A DNA stretch of 40,096 bases from Terriglobia bacterium (GCA_003175985.1 PSRJ01000326.1:1-40096); one strand, 5' to 3'; positions 25,406 to 33,751 are shown, counted from the first letter of the stretch. Notes: generated by a model not told the origin, from the sequence alone. Made by a program: numbers and translations.

Positions 25406-27475
25406 ATGAGAATCGGTGCCGCGTTGTTGTTTGTTCTAGGGATGCGCGCGCAGCAAATCGGGCAGAATGCGCCCCCGCTCGGCGCCGGAACTACCACGTT
25501 TCAAGCGGGCACGCAATTGGTTGTCGAAGCAGTGACCGTGAAGGACAAGAGCGGGAACACGATCGAAGGTCTTACCGCCGGGGATTTCACGGTCAACGAG
25601 GATGGGACGCCGCAGGTCATCCGGTTTTTCGAATTCCAGAAGTTCGCCGAAACGGCGCCGGCGGTATCCCCCGCTCCCAGAGCCGCGCCGGTACCCAAAC
25701 TCCCCCACACACGAATTTCCGCGGAAGCGCCCGGAGATGTCCGCTACCGCGACCGCCGTATGCTGGCGCTGTACTTCGATAAAAGCGCGATGCCCCCCGG
25801 CGATCAACTCCGCGCCTACGCGGCAGCGCGCAAATTCATCCAGACACAGATGTCCTCCTCGGACATGGTGGCGCTCATGGCGTTCGACGGAGGCGCCGTG
25901 CAGGTCTTGCAGGATTTCACCGATGATCGGGGAAGGCTGCTTAGCCTGATCGAGACGCTCATTGTAGGCGAGGACGAGAATGCCGTACCGGATGCGAGCA
26001 CTAGCGACACGGGAGCCGCCTTCGGCCAGGATGACAGCGAGTTCAACATTTTCAGTACCGACCGGCAGCTTTCCGCTTTGCAAACTGCGGCGAAGATGTT
26101 AGGGCAGATTACTGAGAGAAAAGCGCTGATCTATTTTGCGAGCGGCCTGCGGCTCAACGGAGCGAACAACCAGGCGCAATTGCATGCCACCATCAACGCT
26201 GCGATTCGCGCCGGTGTCTCGCTCTGGCCCATTGATGCGCGCGGATTACTGGCGCAGGCCCCGTTGGGAGATGCGACGACAGGTTCTCAGGGCGGCCTGG
26301 CCATGTATTCCGGCGCGGCCGGCGCGGTAATGGCCTCGAATCTTCAGCGCTCGCAGGATACATTATGGGCGCTGGCTTCCGATACCGGCGGCAAAGCCTT
26401 GCTCGATTTCAACGACCTGGCGGCCGGAATCGTGCAGGCCGAGAAAGCCTTCTCGAGTTACTACATCATCGGATATTACACGAGCAACGCGGCCCTCGAC
26501 GGCAAGTTTCGCCGCATCAAGATCGCTTTGAACGGCAGCGTTCAGGCCAGCCTGGATTATCGCCAGGGCTACTTTGCCGGCAAGCAGTTCGGTAAATTCA
26601 CCGCCGCGGATAAGGAGCGCCAATTGGAAGAAGCGCTGATGCTGGGCGATCCGGTGACCGAGCTGACCATCGCCATGGAGTTGGATTACTTCCAATTGAA
26701 CCGGGCGGAGTATTTCGTCCCGCTGGTAGTCAAGATACCGGGCCGCGAACTGGCTCTCGCGCGCCGCGGGGGCGCCGAGCATACCGTCATCGATTTCATC
26801 GGCGAAGTGAAGGATGAATACGGCCTAACGTACCAAAACGTGCGTGACAAGGTGGACATCAAACTGAGTAATGCCAGTGCCAGTGAACTGGCGCGGCGCC
26901 CGATTCAATACGACACCGGCTTCACGCTGCTGCCCGGAACCTACCGCATCAAATTCCTGGCGCGCGATGCGGAAACCGGCAGGATCGGAACTTACGAAAC
27001 AAAGTTCACGATTCCCAATCTGAACAAAGAGGAGAAGCGCATTCCGATCAGTTCGGTGGTGCTGAGCAGCCAGCGCGTGGACCTCAGGGACGCTCTCTAT
27101 AACGCCGCTAAGGACAAGATGGAGACTGCCAATCCGCTAGTCGAAGAAGGCCAGAAACTGATTCCAAGCGTGACTCGCGTGTTCCGCAAGAGCCGGGAGA
27201 TGTATGTCTACCTTCAGGCGTACGAGCCTGCAGCGCAAAGCGTTCAACCGCTATTGGCGTTCGTCACCTTATACCAGGGGCAAAACAAAGCGTTCGAGAC
27301 GAAGCCTCTCGCGGCAACCGAAGGCATGAACAACCGCCTGAAGACAATGCCTCTCAAATTCACGCTGGCGCTCGACAGACTGGAGCCCGGCGAGTACGAG
27401 TGCCAGGTTACTGTAATCGATCCGGCAAATCGGAAGGCGGCGTTCTGGCAAGCACCGGTGATGCTGATCCCGTAG
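25406..27475 (+). CDS. VWA-domain protein (TIGR03436 family) with long C-terminal region and altered metal site
   Basis: A 689-residue exported protein with an unusually short signal peptide (MRIGAALLFVLGMRAQQ). The N-terminal beta domain shows the family phrase VKDKSGNTIEGLTAGDFTVNEDG (46-68). In the VWA domain (about 112-375) the usual DxSxS metal motif reads DKSAM (125-129), so the metal site is incomplete. YYIIGYYTSN marks the end of the family core. The remaining ~300 residues look like beta-sandwich domains (AEYFVPLVVKIPGREL, GFTLLPGTYRIKFLARDAETGR, LEPGEYECQVTVID). It lies just behind the TonB receptor gene with GAGG upstream, so the two are probably co-transcribed. Confidence 0.87.
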   Translation: MRIGAALLFVLGMRAQQIGQNAPPLGAGTTTFQAGTQLVVEAVTVKDKSGNTIEGLTAGDFTVNEDGTPQVIRFFEFQKFAETAPAVSPAPRAAPVPKLPHTRISAEAPGDVRYRDRRMLALYFDKSAMPPGDQLRAYAAARKFIQTQMSSSDMVALMAFDGGAVQVLQDFTDDRGRLLSLIETLIVGEDENAVPDASTSDTGAAFGQDDSEFNIFSTDRQLSALQTAAKMLGQITERKALIYFASGLRLNGANNQAQLHATINAAIRAGVSLWPIDARGLLAQAPLGDATTGSQGGLAMYSGAAGAVMASNLQRSQDTLWALASDTGGKALLDFNDLAAGIVQAEKAFSSYYIIGYYTSNAALDGKFRRIKIALNGSVQASLDYRQGYFAGKQFGKFTAADKERQLEEALMLGDPVTELTIAMELDYFQLNRAEYFVPLVVKIPGRELALARRGGAEHTVIDFIGEVKDEYGLTYQNVRDKVDIKLSNASASELARRPIQYDTGFTLLPGTYRIKFLARDAETGRIGTYETKFTIPNLNKEEKRIPISSVVLSSQRVDLRDALYNAAKDKMETANPLVEEGQKLIPSVTRVFRKSREMYVYLQAYEPAAQSVQPLLAFVTLYQGQNKAFETKPLAATEGMNNRLKTMPLKFTLALDRLEPGEYECQVTVIDPANRKAAFWQAPVMLIP

Positions 27476-27584
27476 CCTGAGGTCAGATCGGCACACGCGA
27501 TCGTCGCCCGCACGGGGAGCGAATAGAAAGGCAGGCATAAACTCCAGGAATCGAGCGACGTGGCACTGGCATCGGAACTGCAAC

Positions 27585-29285
27585 ATGGCGAAGTTCGCTA
27601 TGCGTGCGGCAATCGTCTTGCTTGTGTTTGCGGTCTCCGATTTCGGTTTCGAGCTGGAGGGTACGAGGATCAGCGCGGTCGAAGTCCGCGGCGGGCCCGC
27701 AAGCCTTGTAGAGACGCGCGCTGGCGATACTTGGGACGCCGCCAGGCTACGGCGTGATGTCAAGACGCTTTGGAAAACCGGGCGGTATTCCGACATCCGC
27801 GTCGAGGCAATTCCGGGCGTGGAGTCGGTACGCCTGATCTTTTGGACCGAGACCAGACGTTCGCTGCACGTGCGGAAAGTCCGCGTGGAACCCGCGACGC
27901 CTGGTATCCACGTAGGAATCGCTTCCGGCGACGAACTCGACAATCAGGCGGTCCAACAGGCGGTTGTCAATGTGCGTAAGCAATTAGAGGGATCGGGATT
28001 TCCCGACGCAGCAGTCGATGCCAGATTGCTCCCCGCTGCCCGTAGCAAGACCGATCTCTTGATCCAGGTTCAGAAGGGCCGCCAGATCGACATTGGAGAG
28101 GTTACCTTTTCGGGCGAGCTGGGGCTTACGGAATCCGAAGCACGAAAAGCTTTGCGGGCCACCCGCAGCAAGACAATGTTGCCGGGTCTGCCGGGACTTT
28201 GGAGAGGCTGGCGTTTACTGCCGGCCTATAGTCCGGAGGCGATTGAATCCGATGCGGGGCGCGTGCGGTCGTTGTATTTCGAGCACGGCTACTTCGATGC
28301 GGATGTTCGAATCGAATCAAACGACGTCCACGATGGCAAGGCGCGCGTCGTTTTCGCGGTAGAAGCCGGACAGCGATACCGGGTCAACGGCGTGAAATCG
28401 CCCGGCTCGCTGGCGCCGCTCTGCCGGCAACTGCTGGCACAGCGCCGGGAAGCGCAGCGCGCAGGCATTCTCGATTTCAGCCCGCGCCTTGCGATTCATG
28501 ACACAGCCAACGGATGGGTCGACGTAACGGCGAGCGTCCAACGCGGCCAGCCCTACCGCATTGGCCGGATCCACATCCGGGGTAACCATCGAGTAAGCGA
28601 AGCCACAGTACGCCGCTGTCTACTGATCGAAGAGGGCGGGCCAATGGATGAGTATCTTCTCCGCAGGTCACTCGCGCGGCTAAACCAAATCGGGTTATTT
28701 GAGCTGCTGACAATAAATAACGTCAATGTGAACACTCCTCCGGACTCGGATCGGGCCGACATAATCATCTGGCTCAAAGAGAAGAAGGCACGGAACTGGT
28801 TTCTCTCGGGTCCGGCGGGGCCGATGAGCCTGGCCGGACCGCTCGAGTTCGCCCTGGGGACGCGGTTGCCGCCCTGGGGACGTGGTCTCTTGGAACTGTC
28901 CACCTATTCGATCTCCGCGAACGTGATGCTCTTCGCGAAACCGTTGAACACTCTGCTGCCCTTCCTGCCCCATCGGCGCTTTCTCGCGGTGGCCACCATT
29001 CAGCGGCCCATACTGCCGGGCCAGCCTCTGGCTTCGGGGTTCGCCGTCGCGCCTCAGTTAGGCTGGCGGGGGATGCTGGCCGGTTACGGTGCCTCCCAGG
29101 CGCGAGCTCTGGTGCGCCCCTCATTCGAAGGCCGGCATACGCCGGAACCGGAATTAGCCGTCACCGTCTTGAGGAGTGGACGCGAGGGCACGATGTACTG
29201 CGAGGATCCACGAACGAAGCTGGACAGTATCCGGCAGGCTGGGGGTTTTGCCATGAATCTGCTGTTCGCGGCGTCGCCCTTCTGA
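27585..29285 (+). CDS. Five-POTRA outer-membrane assembly-like protein with a short C-terminal domain
   Basis: A 566-residue exported protein related to BamA/TamA. After a signal peptide (about 1-24) I count five POTRA-like units: about 26-92, 93-165, 166-263, 264-321 and 322-402. The last is the clearest (IGRIHIRGNHRVSEATVRRCL, DEYLLRRSLARLNQIGLFE). Instead of the usual ~380-residue 16-stranded barrel, only ~160 residues follow (NWFLSGPAGPMSLAGPLEF, LPPWGRGLLELSTYSISANVML, RFLAVATIQRPILPGQPLASGFAVAPQLGW). They could make about eight strands at most. It may pair with another barrel or be a periplasmic chaperone-like relative. ATG at 27600 is an alternative start; the 109-bp gap upstream shows no clear promoter. 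Confidence 0.8.
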   Translation: MAKFAMRAAIVLLVFAVSDFGFELEGTRISAVEVRGGPASLVETRAGDTWDAARLRRDVKTLWKTGRYSDIRVEAIPGVESVRLIFWTETRRSLHVRKVRVEPATPGIHVGIASGDELDNQAVQQAVVNVRKQLEGSGFPDAAVDARLLPAARSKTDLLIQVQKGRQIDIGEVTFSGELGLTESEARKALRATRSKTMLPGLPGLWRGWRLLPAYSPEAIESDAGRVRSLYFEHGYFDADVRIESNDVHDGKARVVFAVEAGQRYRVNGVKSPGSLAPLCRQLLAQRREAQRAGILDFSPRLAIHDTANGWVDVTASVQRGQPYRIGRIHIRGNHRVSEATVRRCLLIEEGGPMDEYLLRRSLARLNQIGLFELLTINNVNVNTPPDSDRADIIIWLKEKKARNWFLSGPAGPMSLAGPLEFALGTRLPPWGRGLLELSTYSISANVMLFAKPLNTLLPFLPHRRFLAVATIQRPILPGQPLASGFAVAPQLGWRGMLAGYGASQARALVRPSFEGRHTPEPELAVTVLRSGREGTMYCEDPRTKLDSIRQAGGFAMNLLFAASPF

Positions 29286-29330
29286 TTCCCGGCGAAGCGG
29301 CGAGCCTCTGCTAAACTCAAAGAAAACAGT

Positions 29331-29747
29331 ATGGCTAAGGAAAAAGAGACGAAACGGCCCATGCCGGCCGTAAGCGTATGGGCGCCGGCCGTGGCTTTGG
29401 GCTGGCTGGTCCCCGGCGCCGGGCACCTGCTGCTGAAAAAGACCGGACGCGGCGTGTTGCTCCTGCTGGCCGTCACCGGAATGTTTCTCAGCGGCTTGAT
29501 GATGCGCGGAGCGATGTTTCAGCCGCAGACGGGGGACCTTCTGACCACGCTGATCAACACGGGCGGATTCGTCGGCGATCTCGGTTCCGGCCTGCTGTAC
29601 CTGCTCAGCGTCTGGCTTGGCTATAACCAGCCGGATATGGCGGGCCACGTCCACGACTACGGCACTAAATTCCTGGTGACCGCCGGTCTGCTCAACGTGC
29701 TGGCCATGGTGGATGCCTTCGAAATCGCCGCAGGGAGGAAGAGCTGA
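29331..29747 (+). CDS. Small multi-pass membrane protein (DUF6677-like)
   Basis: A 138-residue membrane protein. A short basic N-terminus is followed by APAVALGWLVPGAGHLLL, a 'P-G-x-G-H' turn found in small conserved membrane proteins, and then hydrophobic segments at about 42-58, 75-97 and 112-130. The best family guess is DUF6677, from memory of the wording. Its function is unknown. The ATG lacks a clear Shine-Dalgarno sequence; TAAACT (29312-29317) 13 bases upstream may be a -10. It overlaps the next gene by one base (TGATG). Confidence 0.75.
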   Translation: MAKEKETKRPMPAVSVWAPAVALGWLVPGAGHLLLKKTGRGVLLLLAVTGMFLSGLMMRGAMFQPQTGDLLTTLINTGGFVGDLGSGLLYLLSVWLGYNQPDMAGHVHDYGTKFLVTAGLLNVLAMVDAFEIAAGRKS

Positions 29748-29932
29748 TGCCCAAAATGAATCTGACGCATTTTGAGGCGGCCGTGCTGTTTTCCCTCTTC
29801 ACGTCGGTCGTTCTAGGTGTCGTCACCAAACAAAACGACCGGGACCGGCTACATTACGGCGTTTACGTCTTCATCTGTTTCGTCGTGGCGTTGTTCGGCC
29901 TCGGCTGGCTGATGTATTTCGGCCACGGATAA
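29747..29932 (+). CDS. Small two-helix membrane protein
   Basis: A 61-residue protein with two hydrophobic segments (about 9-26 and 37-58) joined by a charged loop, TKQNDRDRLHYG. Both ends should lie on the same side of the membrane. The ATG shares one base with the TGA of the preceding membrane-protein gene. This coupling suggests that the two proteins are made together and may associate. No family is recognised. Confidence 0.72.
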   Translation: MPKMNLTHFEAAVLFSLFTSVVLGVVTKQNDRDRLHYGVYVFICFVVALFGLGWLMYFGHG

Positions 29933-30022
29933 ATCCCCTTCTCTCATTTCCCGGCCGGCGCTCCTTGGTAGTAATCTATTCTGAAGTGCGGAGCCACGTT
30001 TCTTTCGCACAAGGAGGTTGGC

Positions 30023-30994
30023 ATGACAACGAAGCTCTGGGTGATTGTGACGATCGCACTGGCGTATGCCTGTGCGGTAGGCGTCTCTTTGGCGGCCGAG
30101 CCGCCGGCATGGGCTTACGCGATTCCGCCCACCACGACGCCGGCTGCGCCGGCGCCCGATGACGGCAGTCCCAAACACATCTCCGGCAGCAGCGGCCAGT
30201 TTACCCTAACGCAGATTCGCGATGCTTTCGGCCCCGCCGATTGGTTTCCAGGCGACCATCCCACGATGCCCGACGTTGTTTCCCACGGAAAAAGGCCGGA
30301 CGTGCGCGCCTGCGGGCTCTGTCACTATCCCAACGGCAAGGGCCGGCCCGAGAATGCCGGCGTGGCGGGTCTGCCTGTGGAATACTTCATGCAACAGATG
30401 AACGATTTCCGCAATGGCAATCGGAAGAGCGCAGAGCCTCGGAAGGCGAACACGAACGTCATGATCGCCATCGCGAAGGGCATGAGCCCCGACGAAATCA
30501 AACAGGCGGCGGAGTATTTCGGCTCGATGAAATGGAGCCCGTGGATCAAGGTTATGGAGACCAAAACGGTTCCCAAGACGCGCATTGCCGGCGGCATGTT
30601 TCTGACACTCGAAGGCAATGAGAAAGAACCGCTGGGCAACCGCATCATCGAAACTCCGGTCAACGCCGAAGCCACCGAAATGTTACGCGACCCGCACTCG
30701 GGTTTTATCGCCTACGTGCCCGTCGGGAGCATTGAGAAAGGCGAAGCGCTGGTGACCAAAGGGGCGGGAAAGACGACGCAATGCGGCGTCTGCCACGGAG
30801 CGGATCTCAAGGGGATTGGCCCCGTGCCTGGAATCGCCGGCCGGTCACCGAGCTATACGGTGCGGCAGCTATACGACATGCAGCAGGGCGCCCGCAAGGG
30901 CCAGTGGACAGAGTTGATGAAGCCCGTGGTGGCCAAATTGACCGACGACGATTTCATCGCTATTGCGGCCTACACGGCGTCGCGGATGCCGTAA
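30023..30994 (+). CDS. Secreted dihaem cytochrome c
   Basis: A 323-residue periplasmic electron carrier. A signal peptide (about 1-25, SLAAEP) is followed by two cytochrome c domains with haem sites CGLCH (97-101) and CGVCH (254-258). Candidate methionine ligands are in the two domains' C-terminal halves (GMSPDEI, DMQQGARKGQW). The layout resembles the C4/cbb3-associated type in which each domain has a 'C-x-x-CHG...G' core and a final YTASRMP helix. A strong ribosome-binding site (AAGGAGG) precedes the ATG. A perfect inverted repeat (30988-31006) covers the stop codon. It may accept electrons from the PQQ dehydrogenase at 32093, but it is not in the same coupled unit. Confidence 0.88.
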   Translation: MTTKLWVIVTIALAYACAVGVSLAAEPPAWAYAIPPTTTPAAPAPDDGSPKHISGSSGQFTLTQIRDAFGPADWFPGDHPTMPDVVSHGKRPDVRACGLCHYPNGKGRPENAGVAGLPVEYFMQQMNDFRNGNRKSAEPRKANTNVMIAIAKGMSPDEIKQAAEYFGSMKWSPWIKVMETKTVPKTRIAGGMFLTLEGNEKEPLGNRIIETPVNAEATEMLRDPHSGFIAYVPVGSIEKGEALVTKGAGKTTQCGVCHGADLKGIGPVPGIAGRSPSYTVRQLYDMQQGARKGQWTELMKPVVAKLTDDDFIAIAAYTASRMP

Positions 30995-31006
30995 AGACCT
31001 TACGGC
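30988..31006 (+). terminator. Stem-loop across the cytochrome c stop codon
   Basis: GCCGTAA, AGACC, TTACGGC is a perfect 7-bp stem with a 5-nt loop; its left arm contains the TAA. The following CTTAAG has no T-tract, so it is a weak intrinsic terminator or a 3'-end protector. It separates the cytochrome gene from the promoter at 31024. Confidence 0.35.
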
Positions 31007-31023
31007 CTTAAGCCCGGGTCCGA

Positions 31024-31029
31024 TATAAT
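31024..31029 (+). promoter_or_regulatory. Consensus -10 (TATAAT) upstream of the 31064 gene
   Basis: A perfect TATAAT in GC-rich surroundings. The nearest -35-like sequence (TTACGG, 31000-31005, 18-nt spacer) is poor. Transcription would begin near 31036, giving a leader of about 28 nt that contains a strong Shine-Dalgarno (AAGGAGG) before the ATG at 31064. Confidence 0.5.
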
Positions 31030-31063
31030 CGTCAGGCGCATTTTTCCGAAGGAGGAAAACCAC

Positions 31064-31381
31064 ATGCGAATGTTGCTGAGAATATCGATTCCCGTGGAAG
31101 CCGGAAACGCCGCCGCTAAAGCCGGAACGCTGGGCTCTACAGTCGAACGAATCCTTGCGGATCTTAAACCGGAAGCTGCCTATTTTTATGCTGACGACGA
31201 GGGACAACGGGCGGGCTCCATCGTTTTCGACATGAAGGACACATCGCAGATCCCCGCCATCGCGGAGCCTTGGTTCCTTGCTTTTAATGCAAAAGTCTCG
31301 GTTCGGCCGATCATGAACCCGCAGGATCTCGCAACCGCAGTGCCATCGATCGGCCAGGCCGTTAAGCAATTCGGCAGTTAG
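31064..31381 (+). CDS. Small cytoplasmic protein of unknown function
   Basis: A 105-residue soluble protein with no signal peptide. The pattern is strand (MRMLLRISIPV), helix (GSTVERILADLKPE), strand (AAYFYADDEGQRAGSIVFDM), helix (SQIPAIAEPWFLAFN) and strand (AKVSVRPIM). This fits a ferredoxin-like or dimeric alpha/beta-barrel fold of the kind found in small monooxygenase- or stress-related proteins. I recall similar proteins as common and unnamed in soil bacteria. The start is firm, with AAGGAGG eight bases upstream. It is followed after 12 bases by the cupin gene. Confidence 0.78.
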   Translation: MRMLLRISIPVEAGNAAAKAGTLGSTVERILADLKPEAAYFYADDEGQRAGSIVFDMKDTSQIPAIAEPWFLAFNAKVSVRPIMNPQDLATAVPSIGQAVKQFGS

Positions 31382-31393
31382 GCTGCGTTCCAT

Positions 31394-32035
31394 ATGAGAG
31401 TCACCCATCTTTGCCTCGCAGCACTGTGGAGCGGCCTGGCTGCCGCCCAGGTTCCGCTTGAACAGGAACCCAGGCATCACCTGGAGTTTGCCAACGAATC
31501 CCTGCGCATCATCTCGCCGCAGATCCCGCCGGGCGACACGACCTTAGAGCATTTGCATACGCATGATGACGCAAGCATCTGTATCCATGGCTCCGAAATG
31601 CGCAACAAACCGCACGATGGCGAGTGGAGCAAACCGGGAATGGTCTGCCCGCCCGGACAGGCTGGGCTCACCGAGTATACGGGGAAGCCTCGTTCCCACA
31701 CCGTCCAGAACCTGGGCAGCGGCGTCTACCACTTGTTGCTGGTGGAGAACCTGCGAGACACAGGCTGGCAGAACAATGAACCGCTCCACATCGAGGGCAC
31801 TAAGCTAGTCCGCGAAAACCGGTCATTCCGAATTTACGAAACGGAGCTTAACGGATCCAGCACCATGACGCACTCGCATGAGGTAGCGACCGTTGTGGTA
31901 GTGGTGTCGGGTGAAGCGATCGCCGGGGAGCGGCAGTTGAGCCAGCCGGGCCGATGGGCTCTTGTCCCCGCGGGCGAGAAACACCAGGTGACTGCGGCGG
32001 GCAGCGCGCGCGTGGTGGAGATCGAGGTGCGGTAG
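31394..32035 (+). CDS. Secreted bicupin-like protein
   Basis: A 213-residue exported protein with a signal peptide (about 1-19, WSGLAAAQ). It has two cupin-like halves. The first has LEHLHTHDDASICIHG, with closely spaced His residues (about 53-57) suited to a metal. The second has MTHSHEVATVVVVVSGEA and the typical closing strand GRWALVPAGEKHQV. Cupins include dioxygenases, isomerases and sugar- or ligand-binding proteins; none can be chosen here. It is 12 bp behind the small gene at 31064. The weak sequence just before the ATG suggests reinitiation. It precedes the quinoprotein gene, which has its own promoter. Confidence 0.8.
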   Translation: MRVTHLCLAALWSGLAAAQVPLEQEPRHHLEFANESLRIISPQIPPGDTTLEHLHTHDDASICIHGSEMRNKPHDGEWSKPGMVCPPGQAGLTEYTGKPRSHTVQNLGSGVYHLLLVENLRDTGWQNNEPLHIEGTKLVRENRSFRIYETELNGSSTMTHSHEVATVVVVVSGEAIAGERQLSQPGRWALVPAGEKHQVTAAGSARVVEIEVR

Positions 32036-32056
32036 GCGGTAACGTGCTTTGCCGTT

Positions 32057-32085
32057 GTGACCTTCCGCCAAGATTCGACTATCAT
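32057..32085 (+). promoter_or_regulatory. Sigma-70-type promoter of the PQQ dehydrogenase gene, near-leaderless
   Basis: GTGACC (32057-32062, 4/6) and TATCAT (32080-32085, 5/6) are 17 bases apart. The hexamer ends 7 bases before the ATG at 32093, so transcription should begin at or next to the start codon. No ribosome-binding site lies in the gap. Confidence 0.5.
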
Positions 32086-32092
32086 AGTCACC

Positions 32093-33751
32093 ATGCGATT
32101 CCTTACTATCCTGCTCGCCGTGACCGCGGCGCACGCACAGGATGCGGGCGCCACGCGCGCCGACTGGGCGCACAATGGAGGCACTCCCTTCTCCTGGCGC
32201 TATAGCGCACTGGATCAGATCAATAGCTCGAACATCAACAGGCTAACGCCGGCCTGGTTGTTTCAGACCGGTGACTACGCCGAGAATTTACAGGCAACGC
32301 CCATCGTCGTCGATGGCGTGATGTACCTGATCACCGCCCGGGCCCGTGTGTTTGCGTTGGAGGCAGCGACTGGCCGCGAAATCTGGCATTACCGGTACCC
32401 CGAACCCGCTGTGGGCGGGTTTGTGGGCAATCGCGGCGTGGCAGTGGGGGACGGCAAAGTTTTTTTTGGCACTAAAAACAACTACATTGTTGCGCTCGAT
32501 CAAAAGACAGGCCGCGAGTTGTGGAGGGTCAATACCGACGATACCCGGCAATGCGGCTGCAACATAACCGCCGCTCCCCTGGTTGCCAACGGCAAAGTCA
32601 TCATAGGCGGCACCGGAGGTGATGGAGCGCATCGCGGCTATATTACAGCGTTCAACAGCAAGAACGGCCGCCTGGCCTGGCGCTGGTACGTGATCCCCGG
32701 GCCAGGAGAAAAAGGAAACGAAACCTGGAAAGGCGATAGCTGGAGATTCGGCGGGGGCTCCCCGTGGCTCACCGGTTCCTACGACGCCGCGCTTAACCTG
32801 GTCTATTGGGGAACCGGCAATGCGGCAGCGGATTTCTATGATGCCGATCGCGTCGCGCCGGGAACCGACAAGGGGAAGGACGTCAACCTCTTCACTGCGA
32901 GCGTGGTGGCATTAGACGCGGATACCGGCAAGCTGCGCTGGTATCACCAGGAAGTGCCCGATGATATTTGGGATTACGATTCCTCCTACGAGGTTCTGCT
33001 GGTCGACCGCGTGATTCGCGGCAGAATGCGCCAGGCTTTGGTCCACATGAACAAGAGTGGGTTGACCTCCGTGTTGGACCGCGCCACGGGCGAGTTCCTC
33101 GGGGCCTTTTCCGTTCCGGAAGTCCGGAACTGGATCACCGGCGTTACGGAGGACGGCAAGCTGGTGGGCCGCAACGAACCCGAACTCGGGAAGACCACGA
33201 CCATTTGCCCCAGCGCGGCCGGCGCGAAGAGCTGGAATTCGATGGCCTATTCTCCGCGAACCGGCTATCTTTACGTCCCGGTCAACGAGATGTGCAATGA
33301 CGTAACGCCCAACAACCGCGGGCCCGAGGAAGGCCGGAATTACATGAATGCCGAGTTTCCCATGAAATTGATCCCGGAAAGAACTACCCACAGTCACGTG
33401 GATGCCTGGGACCCGGTCACGGGCAAGCGCGCGTGGAGCATGCCTTACAAATACGTGCTTCTCGCATCCATGCTGGCCACCGCGGGCGACCTGGTCTTTA
33501 CGGGAAATCCGGAAGGGGAATTTTTCGCGCTCGATGGGAAGAGCGGAAATAAGTTGTGGAGCTATCAGACCGGGGCGGGCCATCGCGGCGGAGCCGTTTC
33601 TTATGCGGTAAACGGACGCCAGTACATCGCGACGACCACCGGATGGCACTCTTCGGTAGTGGGAGGCGCGGTTGCGGCGCTGTTTCCGGATCAGGATTGG
33701 CGTCTGGGTTCTACTTTGGTCGTCTTCGCCTTGCCAGAGGGATCGCGATGA
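32093..33751 (+). CDS. PQQ-dependent dehydrogenase (quinoprotein alcohol dehydrogenase-like)
   Basis: A 552-residue periplasmic beta-propeller enzyme that oxidises an alcohol or sugar and passes electrons to a cytochrome c. A signal peptide (MRFLTILLAVTAAHAQ) is followed by propeller repeats with the A-x-x-x-G-x-x-x-W docking wording (ALDQKTGRELW, AFNSKNGRLAW, ALDADTGKLRW, ALDGKSGNKLW). The metal/PQQ site shows N243 in YWGTGN and catalytic D294 in IWDYD. D296, two residues on, is the residue that marks lanthanide-dependent enzymes such as XoxF; the calcium enzyme MxaF has Ala there. The usual adjacent Cys-Cys pair is Cys-Gly-Cys (154-156) here. The stop overlaps the next cytochrome c gene (ATGA). 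Confidence 0.9.
   Translation: MRFLTILLAVTAAHAQDAGATRADWAHNGGTPFSWRYSALDQINSSNINRLTPAWLFQTGDYAENLQATPIVVDGVMYLITARARVFALEAATGREIWHYRYPEPAVGGFVGNRGVAVGDGKVFFGTKNNYIVALDQKTGRELWRVNTDDTRQCGCNITAAPLVANGKVIIGGTGGDGAHRGYITAFNSKNGRLAWRWYVIPGPGEKGNETWKGDSWRFGGGSPWLTGSYDAALNLVYWGTGNAAADFYDADRVAPGTDKGKDVNLFTASVVALDADTGKLRWYHQEVPDDIWDYDSSYEVLLVDRVIRGRMRQALVHMNKSGLTSVLDRATGEFLGAFSVPEVRNWITGVTEDGKLVGRNEPELGKTTTICPSAAGAKSWNSMAYSPRTGYLYVPVNEMCNDVTPNNRGPEEGRNYMNAEFPMKLIPERTTHSHVDAWDPVTGKRAWSMPYKYVLLASMLATAGDLVFTGNPEGEFFALDGKSGNKLWSYQTGAGHRGGAVSYAVNGRQYIATTTGWHSSVVGGAVAALFPDQDWRLGSTLVVFALPEGSR

Noticed and set aside
27561..27585. TGGCACTGGCATCGG resembling a sigma-54 -24 element before the POTRA gene
   Set aside because: There is no TTGC at the right distance, so the -12 element is missing.
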